Shown here: piece by piece, positions 9,244 to 18,377 of the stretch
How positions within the stretch are numbered: the stretch's first letter is position 1
How the letters are laid out: each line of letters opens with the position of its first letter
Source of the DNA: an uncultured Eubacteriales bacterium
GTDB lineage: Bacteria > Bacillota > Clostridia > Oscillospirales > Acutalibacteraceae
Reading direction: 5' to 3'
NCBI GenBank assembly: GCA_949292775.1
Contig: CASFBL010000002.1
Span: 146,057-210,056, forward strand
Length of the DNA stretch: 64,000 nucleotides
Program-made: the position numbers and the translations under genes
The notes under the pieces: model-generated
Told to the model about the DNA's origin: nothing
Database searches by the model: none
The model's input: only the letters and a program-made list of their open reading frames with translations

Positions 9244-10463
9244 AGATTTTGCAGATTAACGCGGTCAATAAAATTGCAAGCACAGGCAGAACCACATCTG
9301 AAATGGCGGCTTTTTTACGAAATGCGGGTCACTCTTGCGTGGTAGCCTATTCTGTAGGACCGCAAGAAAACTCTAACTGGGAATATCAAATCGGTTCTAA
9401 AGCCGACGCAAAGCTGCACGGGCTTTTCTCCCGTATTTCCGGCAAACAGGGCTATTTTTCCATGCGCGCCACCCGAAAGCTGTTGGACTTTACAGACCGG
9501 TTTGCGCCGGATATTGTTGTTCTCCGTAATCTGCACGCAAATTACATCCATTTACCTATGCTTTTGCAGTATTTGGCACAAAAGAATATTGCAACGGTTG
9601 CCGTTTTGCACGACTGCTGGTTTTACACCGGAAAATGTTGCCACTATACCGTAGCGGGGTGTTACAAATGGCGTGAAAGCTGCGGAAATTGTCCGGCACT
9701 AAAAAAATATAATACAAGCTGGTTTTTTGACAAAACAGCAGAAATGCTGGCGGATAAAAAAGCGTTGTTCAGTGCAATTCCTCGGCTTGGTGTTGTCGGT
9801 GTATCCGACTGGTTGACAAATGAAGCCAAAAAAGCACCGGTATTTCAAAATGCTAAAGTGATTGAGAGAATCTACAACTGGGTCGATACCAAAACTTTTG
9901 CGCCGCATGAAACAACAGCGCTTCGGCAAAAGCTGAATTTGCAGGATAAAAAGGTGATTTTGTGTGTGGCGAGCGGCTGGACAAAAGACAAAGGGCTTGA
10001 TACTGTTTTGCAGCTTGCCGACCGACTTACTGATGAACAGCGGTTGCTTCTTGTCGGGTGCGTCCCGGAAGGCGTTGTTTTGAATAGCAATGTCCTCCAC
10101 ATTCCGCAAACACATAATATAGAAGAACTGGTTTCCTATTATTCCATGGCGGATGTGTTTTTTCAGCCGTCTCTGGAAGAAACATTCGGGAAAGTCTCGG
10201 CGGAAGCGCTTTCCTGCGGAACGCCGGTGGTGTGTTTTAACTCGACCGCGAACCCCGAACTTGTCGGGAAGGAATGCGGCGCCGTGGTGTCAATCGGCGA
10301 TGTGGATGCGCTTATAGAACAAATCGGCAACATTCTCGGAAACGGGAAAGATGCATATGTGAAGCCGTGTCGGGATTTTGCCTTGCAAAATTTCGACTTG
10401 GATAAGAATATGCAGCAATATATACGGCTGTTTGAAACTCTAACTCTATGCGAGAATAAATAG
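9240..10463 (+). CDS. Glycosyltransferase family 4, WcaC-like with Cys signature
   Basis: The 407-residue GT-B enzyme carries the cysteine-rich signature HDCWFYTGKCCHY, then CYKWRESCGNCPALKKY (about residues 122-156), seen in WcaC-like capsule/colanic acid transferases. The C-terminal domain has SLEETFGKVSAEALSCGTPV, an intact EX7E motif. It starts with TTG at 9240, overlapping the upstream stop, with AGGGGAGAAAAGG just before it. It transfers an activated sugar to the growing repeat unit on the cytoplasmic face. The four conserved Cys may bind a metal; this is inference from spacing. The donor is unknown. Confidence 0.87.
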   Translation: MKILQINAVNKIASTGRTTSEMAAFLRNAGHSCVVAYSVGPQENSNWEYQIGSKADAKLHGLFSRISGKQGYFSMRATRKLLDFTDRFAPDIVVLRNLHANYIHLPMLLQYLAQKNIATVAVLHDCWFYTGKCCHYTVAGCYKWRESCGNCPALKKYNTSWFFDKTAEMLADKKALFSAIPRLGVVGVSDWLTNEAKKAPVFQNAKVIERIYNWVDTKTFAPHETTALRQKLNLQDKKVILCVASGWTKDKGLDTVLQLADRLTDEQRLLLVGCVPEGVVLNSNVLHIPQTHNIEELVSYYSMADVFFQPSLEETFGKVSAEALSCGTPVVCFNSTANPELVGKECGAVVSIGDVDALIEQIGNILGNGKDAYVKPCRDFALQNFDLDKNMQQYIRLFETLTLCENK

Positions 10464-10539
10464 CAGCAAAATGCCTCATGGAAAAACCGCCCGATAAGGC
10501 TGTATTATTAACATACCATATATGAATACTGAGGGAAAA

Positions 10540-11757
10540 ATGAAAACGATTTTACTGGTGACCAATTCGTTCCCGTTTGGGATTGCCGAGGCGAGCTTTA
10601 TCCGCCCGGAAATAAGAATACTCAGCCGTGACTTTCGGATTTGTATTGTAGCAAGGAATGTGAAAGAGGAACAGACCACACGGCTTCCAGAAAATGTGTC
10701 TGTAGTGCGATATGATGCGAAAGCGGGTTATTCCGTCGGCAGATTGTTTTTAAAAACACTTGGCTCCAAGGATTTTTACCGCGAGCTTTGGGAACTGTGC
10801 CGTCACGGCAATTTTCGCGGGTTTAAGCTCAAAAAGTTAATGCGCTACTGTATGCGTGTGTTCCATTTTACACAGTTTTTGGAGCCTATCCGCGCAAAAC
10901 TGCCTGAGTCGGTCATTCTTTACACATATTGGAACGATTATTCTGTTTATGCCTTATCGAAAATTAAGCGGCCGGGGGACAAGTTGGTTTCCCGCCTGCA
11001 CCGGGCAGATATTTACCTGACGGCGAGCAATCGCCATTATTTTCCTTTGAAAGTCATTTCCAATGCGAAAACAGACCTTTTGGCTTTTATCAGTGAACAG
11101 GGTATGCAATACTTTAAGGAGCACTTCTGTTCTGAAATTCCGGCACAAGTTTTTTATTTGGGCGTCAAGCCGCAAAAAAGCCAGGCGCCGTTTTCTGAAA
11201 AAGAAAGCTTGAATATATTGAGCTTTTCTTACCTTTCTCCGGTGAAGCGTGTCTCTCGTATTATAGAGTGTCTTGGGAAATTAAATGACATTCCTGTGCA
11301 CTGGGTGCATATCGGCGACGGAACCGAAAGAGAAAAAGTGACAATGGAAGCGCAAAAGTACCTTGCAGGAAAAGAGAATATCACTTATACTTTTAAGGGC
11401 GCTATGGAAAACGAGGACGCTTTGCGCTATATTTCAGAAAATGAATTTGATTTTTTACTGAATGTGTCAGAGTCCGAGGGAATTCCGGTCACGATGATGG
11501 AATGTATGTCGTTTGGCGTGCCGGTGGTTGCAACCGATGTCGGCGGCGTTTCCGAGCTTGTTGAAGACGGGCAAAACGGATATTTGCTTTCTCCGGAATT
11601 CTCTTTTGAGGAGTTTTATAAAACACTCCAAACTTATCAAAATTTATCCTATGTTCAAAAATGCACATTGCGTAAAAATGCATTGCAAACATGGGAAAAT
11701 AAGTTTAACGAAGAAACCAATATTTGCAGATATTCTAAAACGCTGCAAAATCTATAA
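10540..11757 (+). CDS. Glycosyltransferase family 4
   Basis: The 405-residue GT-B glycosyltransferase opens with MKTILLVTNSFPFGIAEASF. The C-terminal domain shows ESEGIPVTMMECMSFGVPVV, a clear EX7E signature, followed by ATDVGGVSELVEDGQNGYLL, typical of GT4. It probably adds one sugar of the capsule repeat. ATG 10540 has GAGGG at 10531-10535; the earlier in-frame ATG at 10522 has no ribosome site. A 76-base gap separates it from the previous gene, and only 23 bases separate it from the polymerase gene, so it belongs to the same operon. Confidence 0.87.
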   Translation: MKTILLVTNSFPFGIAEASFIRPEIRILSRDFRICIVARNVKEEQTTRLPENVSVVRYDAKAGYSVGRLFLKTLGSKDFYRELWELCRHGNFRGFKLKKLMRYCMRVFHFTQFLEPIRAKLPESVILYTYWNDYSVYALSKIKRPGDKLVSRLHRADIYLTASNRHYFPLKVISNAKTDLLAFISEQGMQYFKEHFCSEIPAQVFYLGVKPQKSQAPFSEKESLNILSFSYLSPVKRVSRIIECLGKLNDIPVHWVHIGDGTEREKVTMEAQKYLAGKENITYTFKGAMENEDALRYISENEFDFLLNVSESEGIPVTMMECMSFGVPVVATDVGGVSELVEDGQNGYLLSPEFSFEEFYKTLQTYQNLSYVQKCTLRKNALQTWENKFNEETNICRYSKTLQNL

Positions 11758-11780
11758 CAACATTTTGAAAGGGTTAAAAT

Positions 11781-12923
11781 ATGATATATATTTTAACAAT
11801 GTGGGCGGGGTTTGCGGTTTTGGCTCCGCTGTTCCCAAAAAAATATTATAAATTTTATTACTTTCTCATGGTGTGTGCATTAAGCTGGCTGGCCTTCAAT
11901 GTGCAGCCGCTTCCGGCAATGGATTTGTACCGCTACTACAACACCATGGACTTATACCGCACCGTCGGATGGAATTGGATTGTTCAAAATGATTTTTCCA
12001 GCAATCCATTGGCTTCTGTATATTTCTATTTGGTTTCTCTTTTAGGCGACAACCGCTTCTTACCGGCAATCACTGTGTTTTTGGTCTATGCTTTTTCGTT
12101 CTCGGTGCTTCACAAAGCTTCCATCCGCTTTAACAGCAAAAAATCGGAAATCATCGTGGCGCTTTTGTTTTTTATGCTGAACTTCAACTACTTTTATGTG
12201 GTGGATGTCATTCGAATTTATCTGTGTTATGCGATTATGGCCTATTTCCTGTATATGGATTTGGTCGAGAAAAAGCACAGGTGGCTTTGCGCTATAGTGT
12301 ATGTCGCCGTTTGCTTTATACATTATGTCATACTTTTAATCGTCTTTATCAGGCTTTTGATGATTTTTGTCCGTTATATTAAGGGGCCTATTGCCAATAT
12401 CGGGCTTTTGTTTTTCCCGCCAATCGTTTGGGTAGCCTATAGAATTTTCATTCAAATCCCAACGCTCAGCGGCATTTTTGAACTGGCGGGCAGAAAAGGT
12501 CTTAGCTATTTGAGCTATGATGTGTTTGGCATTTGGCAGTTCCTGAATTCTTTGGCGAGACTGATTTTGTTTTTGCTCATTGGCGCCTTTACTTTGTGGC
12601 TGTGTAATCAGTTAAACCGGCGCGCCGTCAAAAACGGAATTTCTTTGCTGGTGAGAGAATGCTCGGTCGTGTCCAATTACACATATTTCTGTTTGCTTAT
12701 TATTATGGCGACGCTGGGCTTTATCTCCAACTATCAAATGATGCTTCGCACACCGAACTTTATTCAAATTTTGTTTTCACCGGTTCTTTTGTATGCGTTA
12801 AGCAAGCTGCGTGAGAATAATAAGACATATCACATGGTGCTGACTTTTGTTGTTGTGCTGGAAAGCCTCATAAACTTTGTGTATCTTCTGGTTTATGTTT
12901 ACAGTTCAGCAAAATTCTTTTAA
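11781..12923 (+). CDS. EpsG-family polysaccharide polymerase (Wzy-like)
   Basis: The 380-residue protein is strongly hydrophobic, with about ten membrane segments. The segment AMDLYRYYNTMDLYR in the first outside loop is typical of EpsG proteins, which replace Wzy in many Firmicutes and Bacteroidetes capsule loci. They polymerise undecaprenyl-linked repeat units outside the membrane. ATG 11781 follows GAAAGGG. It is adjacent to the flippase gene, the usual pairing. Sequence conservation in this family is low, so polymerase is assigned from topology, the motif and context. Confidence 0.8.
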   Translation: MIYILTMWAGFAVLAPLFPKKYYKFYYFLMVCALSWLAFNVQPLPAMDLYRYYNTMDLYRTVGWNWIVQNDFSSNPLASVYFYLVSLLGDNRFLPAITVFLVYAFSFSVLHKASIRFNSKKSEIIVALLFFMLNFNYFYVVDVIRIYLCYAIMAYFLYMDLVEKKHRWLCAIVYVAVCFIHYVILLIVFIRLLMIFVRYIKGPIANIGLLFFPPIVWVAYRIFIQIPTLSGIFELAGRKGLSYLSYDVFGIWQFLNSLARLILFLLIGAFTLWLCNQLNRRAVKNGISLLVRECSVVSNYTYFCLLIIMATLGFISNYQMMLRTPNFIQILFSPVLLYALSKLRENNKTYHMVLTFVVVLESLINFVYLLVYVYSSAKFF

Positions 12924-12944
12924 TCATCCGGAAAGGAAACTGCA

Positions 12945-14471
12945 ATGAACAGAAAAGTTGGAGTTATTTATTCCAATATTTTGATGATTGTGGAGATTTT
13001 ATCCACAATGCTGTTTACACCGTTTTTAATCCGCACCCTCGGGCAGGCGGAATACGGTGTATATCAGTTGGTTACCTCCATTACTTCTTATCTTGTGCTC
13101 TTGGATTTAGGCGTCGGAAATTCTGTGATTCGCTATGTGGCAAAATATCGGGCGGACAATGATATTCAGGCGCAAAAGAAGTTTTTAGGGATTACAACGA
13201 TTTATTATTTGCTGATTGCTGTTGTGGCAATGGGTATCAGCGCGGTTATTTTAGCGTTGTTTCCGACAGTGTTCGCGAAAGGGCTTTCTGCTGAAGAAGT
13301 ACGGCTTGCTGAAAAGCTGTTTGGCATCACAATGTGTGCCGCGGCATTTTCTTTGGGTACATCTGCTTTTTCCAATACTGTAATTGCTTATGAACGGTTT
13401 ACGGTTTCAAAGGGTACAGTTATAATCTTGACCATTTTAAAAATTCTTGTGTCTGTCGTTGCCTTAAAAATGGGCTTTGGCAGTATGGGAATCGTGATCG
13501 TTAATTTCTGTATTACCATTCTGACGCGCAGTATATATGTTGTATATGTGCTGTATGTTTTAAAACTGCGACCGTCGTTTAAAAAAGTAGAATTTTCTTA
13601 TGTGAAAGAGATTGCTTCTTTTTCTTCTTTTATCCTGTTGCAAATGGTCGCCAGCCAAATCAACGCGATGTCGGACCAGATTTTGCTCGGCATTTTTGCC
13701 AAAGGTGCTTCGGTTATTATCGGCATCTATGGTGTGGGCGCGCAGATCCTGCAATATTTTAAAACTATCGGTTCCCATTTTACGAGCGTACTGATGCCCG
13801 GGCTTGTCCGGCTTGTGGAAGCCGGCGCCGATGCGAAGCGGTATGAATCGGAAATGATACGAATAAGCCGCATCGTATTTATGGTGCTTTCTGTGATTTG
13901 GGTTGTTTTTGCTTTGTTTGGCAGAGATTTTGTCTGCCTTTGGGCAGGGAAGGCGAACGAACAAGCTTATTTTGTGGCAGTGCTGCTCATGCTTCCTACG
14001 ATTTTTTCCTACTCGGAAGGTGTCGGTTACCAGCTTTTGCAATCCATGGCGAAGCACCGGATCCCCGCCATTGTGCAGGTGATTTCCGCTGCACTAAATG
14101 TGGTATTAACCATTGTCCTGATTTATTGGAACCCGTTAAAAGGTGCCGTTATCGGTACATTTATCGCATTATTTGTTTGTGACATTATAATTATGAACAT
14201 TATGTATAAGCGGCAGATTGGAATTCGGTTGACTGTCTATTTTTCCGGGATGTTCAAGGGAATTATTCCCTGTTTGGCATTGACCGCGGCAGCCGGCGGT
14301 TTAATGAAGCTTGCACACCTTGACAGCTACGGCTGGCTCGGCTTCGTTGCAAACTGCGGCGTTATGGTTTTGGTGTATGTGCTTTCCATGTGGCTGTTCG
14401 GCATGAATGCTTATGAAAAGACTATTATTCTTTCACCGCTAAAAAAATTGCAAAAAAAGATTTTGAAGTAA
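12945..14471 (+). CDS. Wzx-type polysaccharide flippase
   Basis: The 508-residue membrane protein has 12-14 predicted segments, starting NRKVGVIYSNILMIVEIL and LIRTLGQAEYGVYQLVTS, the signature N-terminus of MOP-superfamily polysaccharide exporters. It would flip the undecaprenyl-linked repeat unit to the outer face for the EpsG-type polymerase encoded just upstream. ATG 12945 has GAAAGGA. The C-terminus ends with a basic tail (KKLQKKILK). No truncation is visible; length matches the family. This gene and the previous one are noticeably A/T-rich, as is common for Wzx/Wzy. Confidence 0.9.
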   Translation: MNRKVGVIYSNILMIVEILSTMLFTPFLIRTLGQAEYGVYQLVTSITSYLVLLDLGVGNSVIRYVAKYRADNDIQAQKKFLGITTIYYLLIAVVAMGISAVILALFPTVFAKGLSAEEVRLAEKLFGITMCAAAFSLGTSAFSNTVIAYERFTVSKGTVIILTILKILVSVVALKMGFGSMGIVIVNFCITILTRSIYVVYVLYVLKLRPSFKKVEFSYVKEIASFSSFILLQMVASQINAMSDQILLGIFAKGASVIIGIYGVGAQILQYFKTIGSHFTSVLMPGLVRLVEAGADAKRYESEMIRISRIVFMVLSVIWVVFALFGRDFVCLWAGKANEQAYFVAVLLMLPTIFSYSEGVGYQLLQSMAKHRIPAIVQVISAALNVVLTIVLIYWNPLKGAVIGTFIALFVCDIIIMNIMYKRQIGIRLTVYFSGMFKGIIPCLALTAAAGGLMKLAHLDSYGWLGFVANCGVMVLVYVLSMWLFGMNAYEKTIILSPLKKLQKKILK

Positions 14472-14518
14472 ACCGGTGCTTGGTGCGCCGGATTTCACGC
14501 ACAGGAAAGGGATAAGTT

Positions 14519-15568
14519 ATGAGTCTGTTTACAAACAAAACCTTATTGATTACCGGCGGGACGGGTTCGTTCGGGAACGCGGTGCTGAACCGTTTTTTAG
14601 ACACTGAAATTGCTGAAATCCGCATTTTTTCGCGCGATGAGAAAAAACAGGACGATATGCGCCACGAGTTTCAGGCGAAGATGCCCGAAGTCAGCGATAA
14701 AATCAAATTTTACATCGGCGATGTGCGCGATTTGCAAAGCGTGAAAAATGCAATGCACGGTGTCGATTATATTTTCCATGCAGCGGCACTCAAACAGGTG
14801 CCGTCCTGTGAATTCTTCCCGATTGAAGCGGTCAAAACCAATGTTTTAGGTACAGAAAATGTCCTAACTGCTGCGATTGAGGCAGGCGTTAAGAGCGTGA
14901 TTTGCCTTTCAACTGATAAGGCCGCTTACCCGGTCAACGCAATGGGTACCTCTAAGGCGATGATGGAAAAGGTCATCGTCGCGAAATCCCGCACCGTTTC
15001 GCCGGAGCACACAAAGATTTGCTGCACACGCTATGGCAATGTACTGTGTTCGCGCGGCAGCGTTGTGCCGCTTTGGATTGAGCAAATCAAAGCCGGTAAC
15101 CCCATCACCATAACAGAGCCCGCCATGACGCGTTTTGTTATGAGCTTGGAAGAAGCGGTCGATTTGGTGCTGTTTGCTTTCGAACACGGTGAAAGCGGCG
15201 ACATTTTGGTGCAGAAAGCCCCGGCGTGCACCATCGAAGTGCTTGCCGAAGCGGTCAAACAGTTGTTCTGCCCCGAGGAGGAAATTAAAATCATCGGCAT
15301 TCGCCACGGCGAAAAAATGTATGAAACGCTTCTTACAAACGAAGAGTGCGCGAACGCTGTGGACATGGGCAATTTCTTCCGCGTGCCCTGCGACAAGCGC
15401 GATTTGAATTATGACAAATATTTCAAAGACGGTGATATAAAACGAAACACCTTGACAGAGTTTAATTCCAATAATACCGAGCTGATGACCGTGGAACAGG
15501 TAAAAGAAAAGCTGCTTTCGCTTGCCTATATCCGCGAAGAGCTTGAAAACTGGGAGCAGGCACGATGA
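14519..15568 (+). CDS. capE: UDP-GlcNAc 4,6-dehydratase/5-epimerase CapE
   Basis: The 349-residue extended SDR has the NADP motif GGTGSFG near residue 13 and CLSTDKAAYPVNAMGTSK, with Met in place of the usual catalytic Tyr (MxxxK), as in CapE, FlaA1 and PglF. CapE turns UDP-GlcNAc into UDP-2-acetamido-2,6-dideoxy-4-keto-hexose with inversion at C5, the first step to UDP-N-acetyl-L-fucosamine. It is followed directly by CapF and, after one gene, CapG. ATG 14519 has AGGAAAGGG; the stop overlaps capF. Length matches the family (about 340). Confidence 0.93.
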   Translation: MSLFTNKTLLITGGTGSFGNAVLNRFLDTEIAEIRIFSRDEKKQDDMRHEFQAKMPEVSDKIKFYIGDVRDLQSVKNAMHGVDYIFHAAALKQVPSCEFFPIEAVKTNVLGTENVLTAAIEAGVKSVICLSTDKAAYPVNAMGTSKAMMEKVIVAKSRTVSPEHTKICCTRYGNVLCSRGSVVPLWIEQIKAGNPITITEPAMTRFVMSLEEAVDLVLFAFEHGESGDILVQKAPACTIEVLAEAVKQLFCPEEEIKIIGIRHGEKMYETLLTNEECANAVDMGNFFRVPCDKRDLNYDKYFKDGDIKRNTLTEFNSNNTELMTVEQVKEKLLSLAYIREELENWEQAR

Positions 15569-16716
15569 AAATTTTGGTAACCGGCGCAAAAGGGTTTATT
15601 GGCAAGAACCTGATTGCGACACTCGAAAATATTCGCGACGGCAAGGATAAAACCACCGTGCTGTCGCCTGATATTACGATTTACGCCTGCGACATCGATA
15701 CACCTGCGGCAGATTTAGACCGCTTTTGTCAAGACTGCGACTTTGTTTTTAACCTTGCCGGTGTCAACCGTCCGAAAGAGGAAGCCGAGTTTATGCAAGG
15801 CAATTTTGGCTTTGCTTCCCGTTTGCTCGACACCTTAAAAAAACACAACAACACCTGTCCTGTGATGCTTTCGTCCTCGACGCAGGCGGCGCTTTTAAAC
15901 CCCTACGGGGAAAGCAAAAAAGCAGGGGAGGATTTGTTCTTCCGCTATTCTAAAGAAACCGGCGCCAAGGTGCTCGTGTATCGTTTCCCGAATGTATTCG
16001 GCAAATGGTGCCGCCCGAATTACAACAGCGCCGTAGCGACATTTTGCTATAATATCGCGCACAATTTGCCGATTACCGTTAACGACCGCAGCCACGAAAT
16101 GACGCTTGTTTACATTGATGATGTTGTCTCAGAGCTTGTACGCGCGGCGAACGGCGAGGAAACGCGCGACGGCGAATTCTGCCGTGTGCCTGTTGAGCAT
16201 CATGCCACGCTCGGCGAGATTGCGGACTTGCTGTATAGCTTTAAAGAAAGCCGCAAAACGCTTGCCGTGCCGGACATGAAAAACGATTCGTTTTCTAAAA
16301 AATTATATTCGACATATCTCTCTTATCTGCCGGAGGACGGATTTTCCTATCCGCTGACGATGCATGAGGACATGCGCGGCTCGTTTACAGAAATTTTGAG
16401 AACAGAGAACTGCGGGCAGTTTTCAGTCAATATTTCGAAACCCGGTATTACGAAAGGCAACCACTGGCACCATACCAAAAACGAAAAATTCCTCGTCGTC
16501 AGCGGGAAAGGGGTCATCCGTTTCCGCAAAATCGATGAAGATCAGGTTTATAGTTATTATGTCAGCGGGGAAAAGCTCGAGGTTGTGGACATTCCCACCG
16601 GCTATACCCACAGCATTGAAAATCTCGGCGACACCGATATGGTCACCTTTATGTGGTGTAATGAATGCTTTGACCCCGCGCACCCTGACACTTATGCATT
16701 GGATGTTATTGTATGA
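15565..16716 (+). CDS. capF: CapF: bifunctional epimerase/reductase for UDP-FucNAc
   Basis: The 383-residue two-domain protein has an N-terminal SDR domain (MKILVTGAKGFIGKNL) and a C-terminal cupin from about residue 260, with a metal site in NHWHHTKNEKFLVVSGKG. In Staphylococcus CapF the cupin epimerises at C3 and the SDR domain reduces C4 with NADPH. The product, UDP-2-acetamido-2,6-dideoxy-L-talose, is then passed to CapG. ATG 15565 overlaps the capE stop, and its own stop overlaps the VanZ-like gene (ATGA). Architecture and length agree with known CapF proteins. Confidence 0.93.
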   Translation: MKILVTGAKGFIGKNLIATLENIRDGKDKTTVLSPDITIYACDIDTPAADLDRFCQDCDFVFNLAGVNRPKEEAEFMQGNFGFASRLLDTLKKHNNTCPVMLSSSTQAALLNPYGESKKAGEDLFFRYSKETGAKVLVYRFPNVFGKWCRPNYNSAVATFCYNIAHNLPITVNDRSHEMTLVYIDDVVSELVRAANGEETRDGEFCRVPVEHHATLGEIADLLYSFKESRKTLAVPDMKNDSFSKKLYSTYLSYLPEDGFSYPLTMHEDMRGSFTEILRTENCGQFSVNISKPGITKGNHWHHTKNEKFLVVSGKGVIRFRKIDEDQVYSYYVSGEKLEVVDIPTGYTHSIENLGDTDMVTFMWCNECFDPAHPDTYALDVIV

Positions 16717-17201
16717 AGCATAAATTTTCTGTTGCAATTTGCGTGATTCTCATCGTCTTAACCGTTGGCTTTGTATTCAACAATTCTGCGAAGCCTACGG
16801 CGGAGTCCCAGCAGGCTTCAGCAGTAGTTGCCGAGACCATTCAAGAAGTCGCGCAAAAGACAACTTCCAACGAAGCGCAGACAACCCTTGTATCAGTGCG
16901 TTATCTCCGCAAAGCGGCGCACGCCGTGGAATTTTTTGCGCTGGGGCTGGAGCTTGCCGCGTTTTCTGTTATCATTGGCCGCCGGAAATACAGCTTTCAG
17001 AAATTTTGGAATGTGCTTTCCATGGCACTTGCCGTCGCTGTTGCAGATGAGTCGATTCAAATTTTCTCGGGCAGAGGACCGAAAGTGCAGGATGTATTGA
17101 TAGATCTCGGCGGTGCAGCGGTCGGAATATTGCTTACACTGCTTGTGCATTACATTTGGATTTCTTGCAGGAAAGGAAAAAGAAGATATGGCAAAAATTA
17201 A
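16713..17201 (+). CDS. VanZ-like membrane protein within the cap operon
   Basis: The 162-residue protein has an N-terminal membrane anchor (residues 5-21), then hydrophobic segments around HAVEFFALGLELAAF, WNVLSMALAVAVADE and the C-terminus. The segment IFSGRGPKVQDVLIDLGGAA is the hallmark of VanZ-like domains. VanZ contributes to low-level teicoplanin resistance; most homologues have no known role. It overlaps capF by 4 bases and capG by 14, so it is firmly inside the capEFG unit. A role in the envelope linked to capsule export or attachment is inference only. Confidence 0.8.
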   Translation: MKHKFSVAICVILIVLTVGFVFNNSAKPTAESQQASAVVAETIQEVAQKTTSNEAQTTLVSVRYLRKAAHAVEFFALGLELAAFSVIIGRRKYSFQKFWNVLSMALAVAVADESIQIFSGRGPKVQDVLIDLGGAAVGILLTLLVHYIWISCRKGKRRYGKN

Positions 17202-18336
17202 ACTGATGACCATTGTCGGTACGCGCCCGGAAATTATCCGGCTTGCGGCAGTCATAAAAAAATGTGACCGGTATTTTGACCAGGTCTTGGTGCATACCGG
17301 GCAGAATTACGACTATGAACTCAACCAGGTCTTTTTCGAAGATTTAGGGCTTCGTGCGCCGGATTATTATCTTGACGCGGTCGGCGGCAATCTCGGCGAG
17401 ACCATTGGCAATATCATTGCAAAATCCTACACGCTGATGACAGAAGTCAAGCCTGACGCGCTGCTTATTTTGGGCGATACCAACTCTTGCCTGTCTGCGA
17501 TTTCCGCGAAACGCCTGCATATTCCGATTTTTCATATGGAAGCGGGCAACCGCTGTTTTGACGAGTGCCTGCCGGAAGAGACCAACCGCCGAATTGTCGA
17601 CCATATCGCCGATGTGAATATGTGCTATTCCGAGCATGCGCGCCGCTATCTCAATGCCGAAGGCACCGCGCGCGAGCGCACCTTTGTGACCGGCTCGCCG
17701 ATGGCAGAGGTGTTGCACGCAAATCTCGAAAAAATCAAAGCGTCCGACATTCTCTTCCGTTTAGGGCTTGAAAAGGGGAAATACATTCTCCTTTCGGCGC
17801 ACCGCGAGGAAAATATCGATACCGAAGAAAACTTCTTCAGCCTTATGAATGCAGTCAATGCGTTAGCGCGGCAATACAATATGCCGATTTTATATTCCTG
17901 CCATCCGCGCAGTGCCAAATTCATTGAAAAGCGCGGCTTCGTGTTTGATCCGCTCGTGCAACAGCACAAACCGCTCGGCTTCCACGATTACAACCATCTG
18001 CAAATGAACGCCTTTGCCGTTGTATCCGACAGCGGCACACTGCCCGAGGAATCCTCTTATTTCCTCTCTGTCGGCAATCCGTTCCCCGCGGTTTGCATCC
18101 GCACTTCCACCGAACGCCCCGAAGCGCTCGACAAGGGCAATTTCGTGCTTGCGGGCATTACAACCGACCAGGTGCTTTCCGCTGTGGAAACCGCTGTCAC
18201 AATGCAGGAAAACGGCGATTTCGGCATTCCCGTGCCGGATTACACCGATGAAAATGTTTCGGACAAGGTCGTCAAAATCATTCAGTCTTATGTCGGTATT
18301 GTCAACCGCATGGTCTGGCGCAAAAAAGAGAATTAA
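17188..18336 (+). CDS. capG: UDP-N-acetyl-L-talosamine/GlcNAc 2-epimerase CapG
   Basis: The 382-residue protein begins MAKIKLMTIVGTRPEIIRLA and contains HMEAGNRCFDECLPEETNRR, typical of non-hydrolysing UDP-HexNAc 2-epimerases (WecB family, CapG/FnlC branch). With CapE and CapF upstream, the expected reaction is C2 epimerisation to UDP-N-acetyl-L-fucosamine. Conserved LSAHREENID and VVSDSGTLPEES loops are present. ATG 17188 follows a GGAAAGGAAAAAG site and overlaps the VanZ-like gene. A strong bidirectional terminator follows at 18348, closing the capsule operon. Confidence 0.92.
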   Translation: MAKIKLMTIVGTRPEIIRLAAVIKKCDRYFDQVLVHTGQNYDYELNQVFFEDLGLRAPDYYLDAVGGNLGETIGNIIAKSYTLMTEVKPDALLILGDTNSCLSAISAKRLHIPIFHMEAGNRCFDECLPEETNRRIVDHIADVNMCYSEHARRYLNAEGTARERTFVTGSPMAEVLHANLEKIKASDILFRLGLEKGKYILLSAHREENIDTEENFFSLMNAVNALARQYNMPILYSCHPRSAKFIEKRGFVFDPLVQQHKPLGFHDYNHLQMNAFAVVSDSGTLPEESSYFLSVGNPFPAVCIRTSTERPEALDKGNFVLAGITTDQVLSAVETAVTMQENGDFGIPVPDYTDENVSDKVVKIIQSYVGIVNRMVWRKKEN

Positions 18337-18347
18337 ACACAAAAAAG

Positions 18348-18374
18348 GCCGCCCGATTGGGCGGCTGTTTTTTT
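18348..18374 (+). terminator. Bidirectional terminator, end of capsule operon
   Basis: A perfect GCCGCCC/GGGCGGC stem (18348-18354 with 18359-18365, loop GATT) is flanked by A6 on the left and T7 on the right, so it can stop transcription from both capG (+) and the convergent nucleotidyltransferase gene (-). Confidence 0.88.
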
Positions 18375-18377
18375 ATC

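Noticed and set aside
14909-15589. 226-residue minus-strand frame
   Set aside because: Antisense to capE, which is certain.
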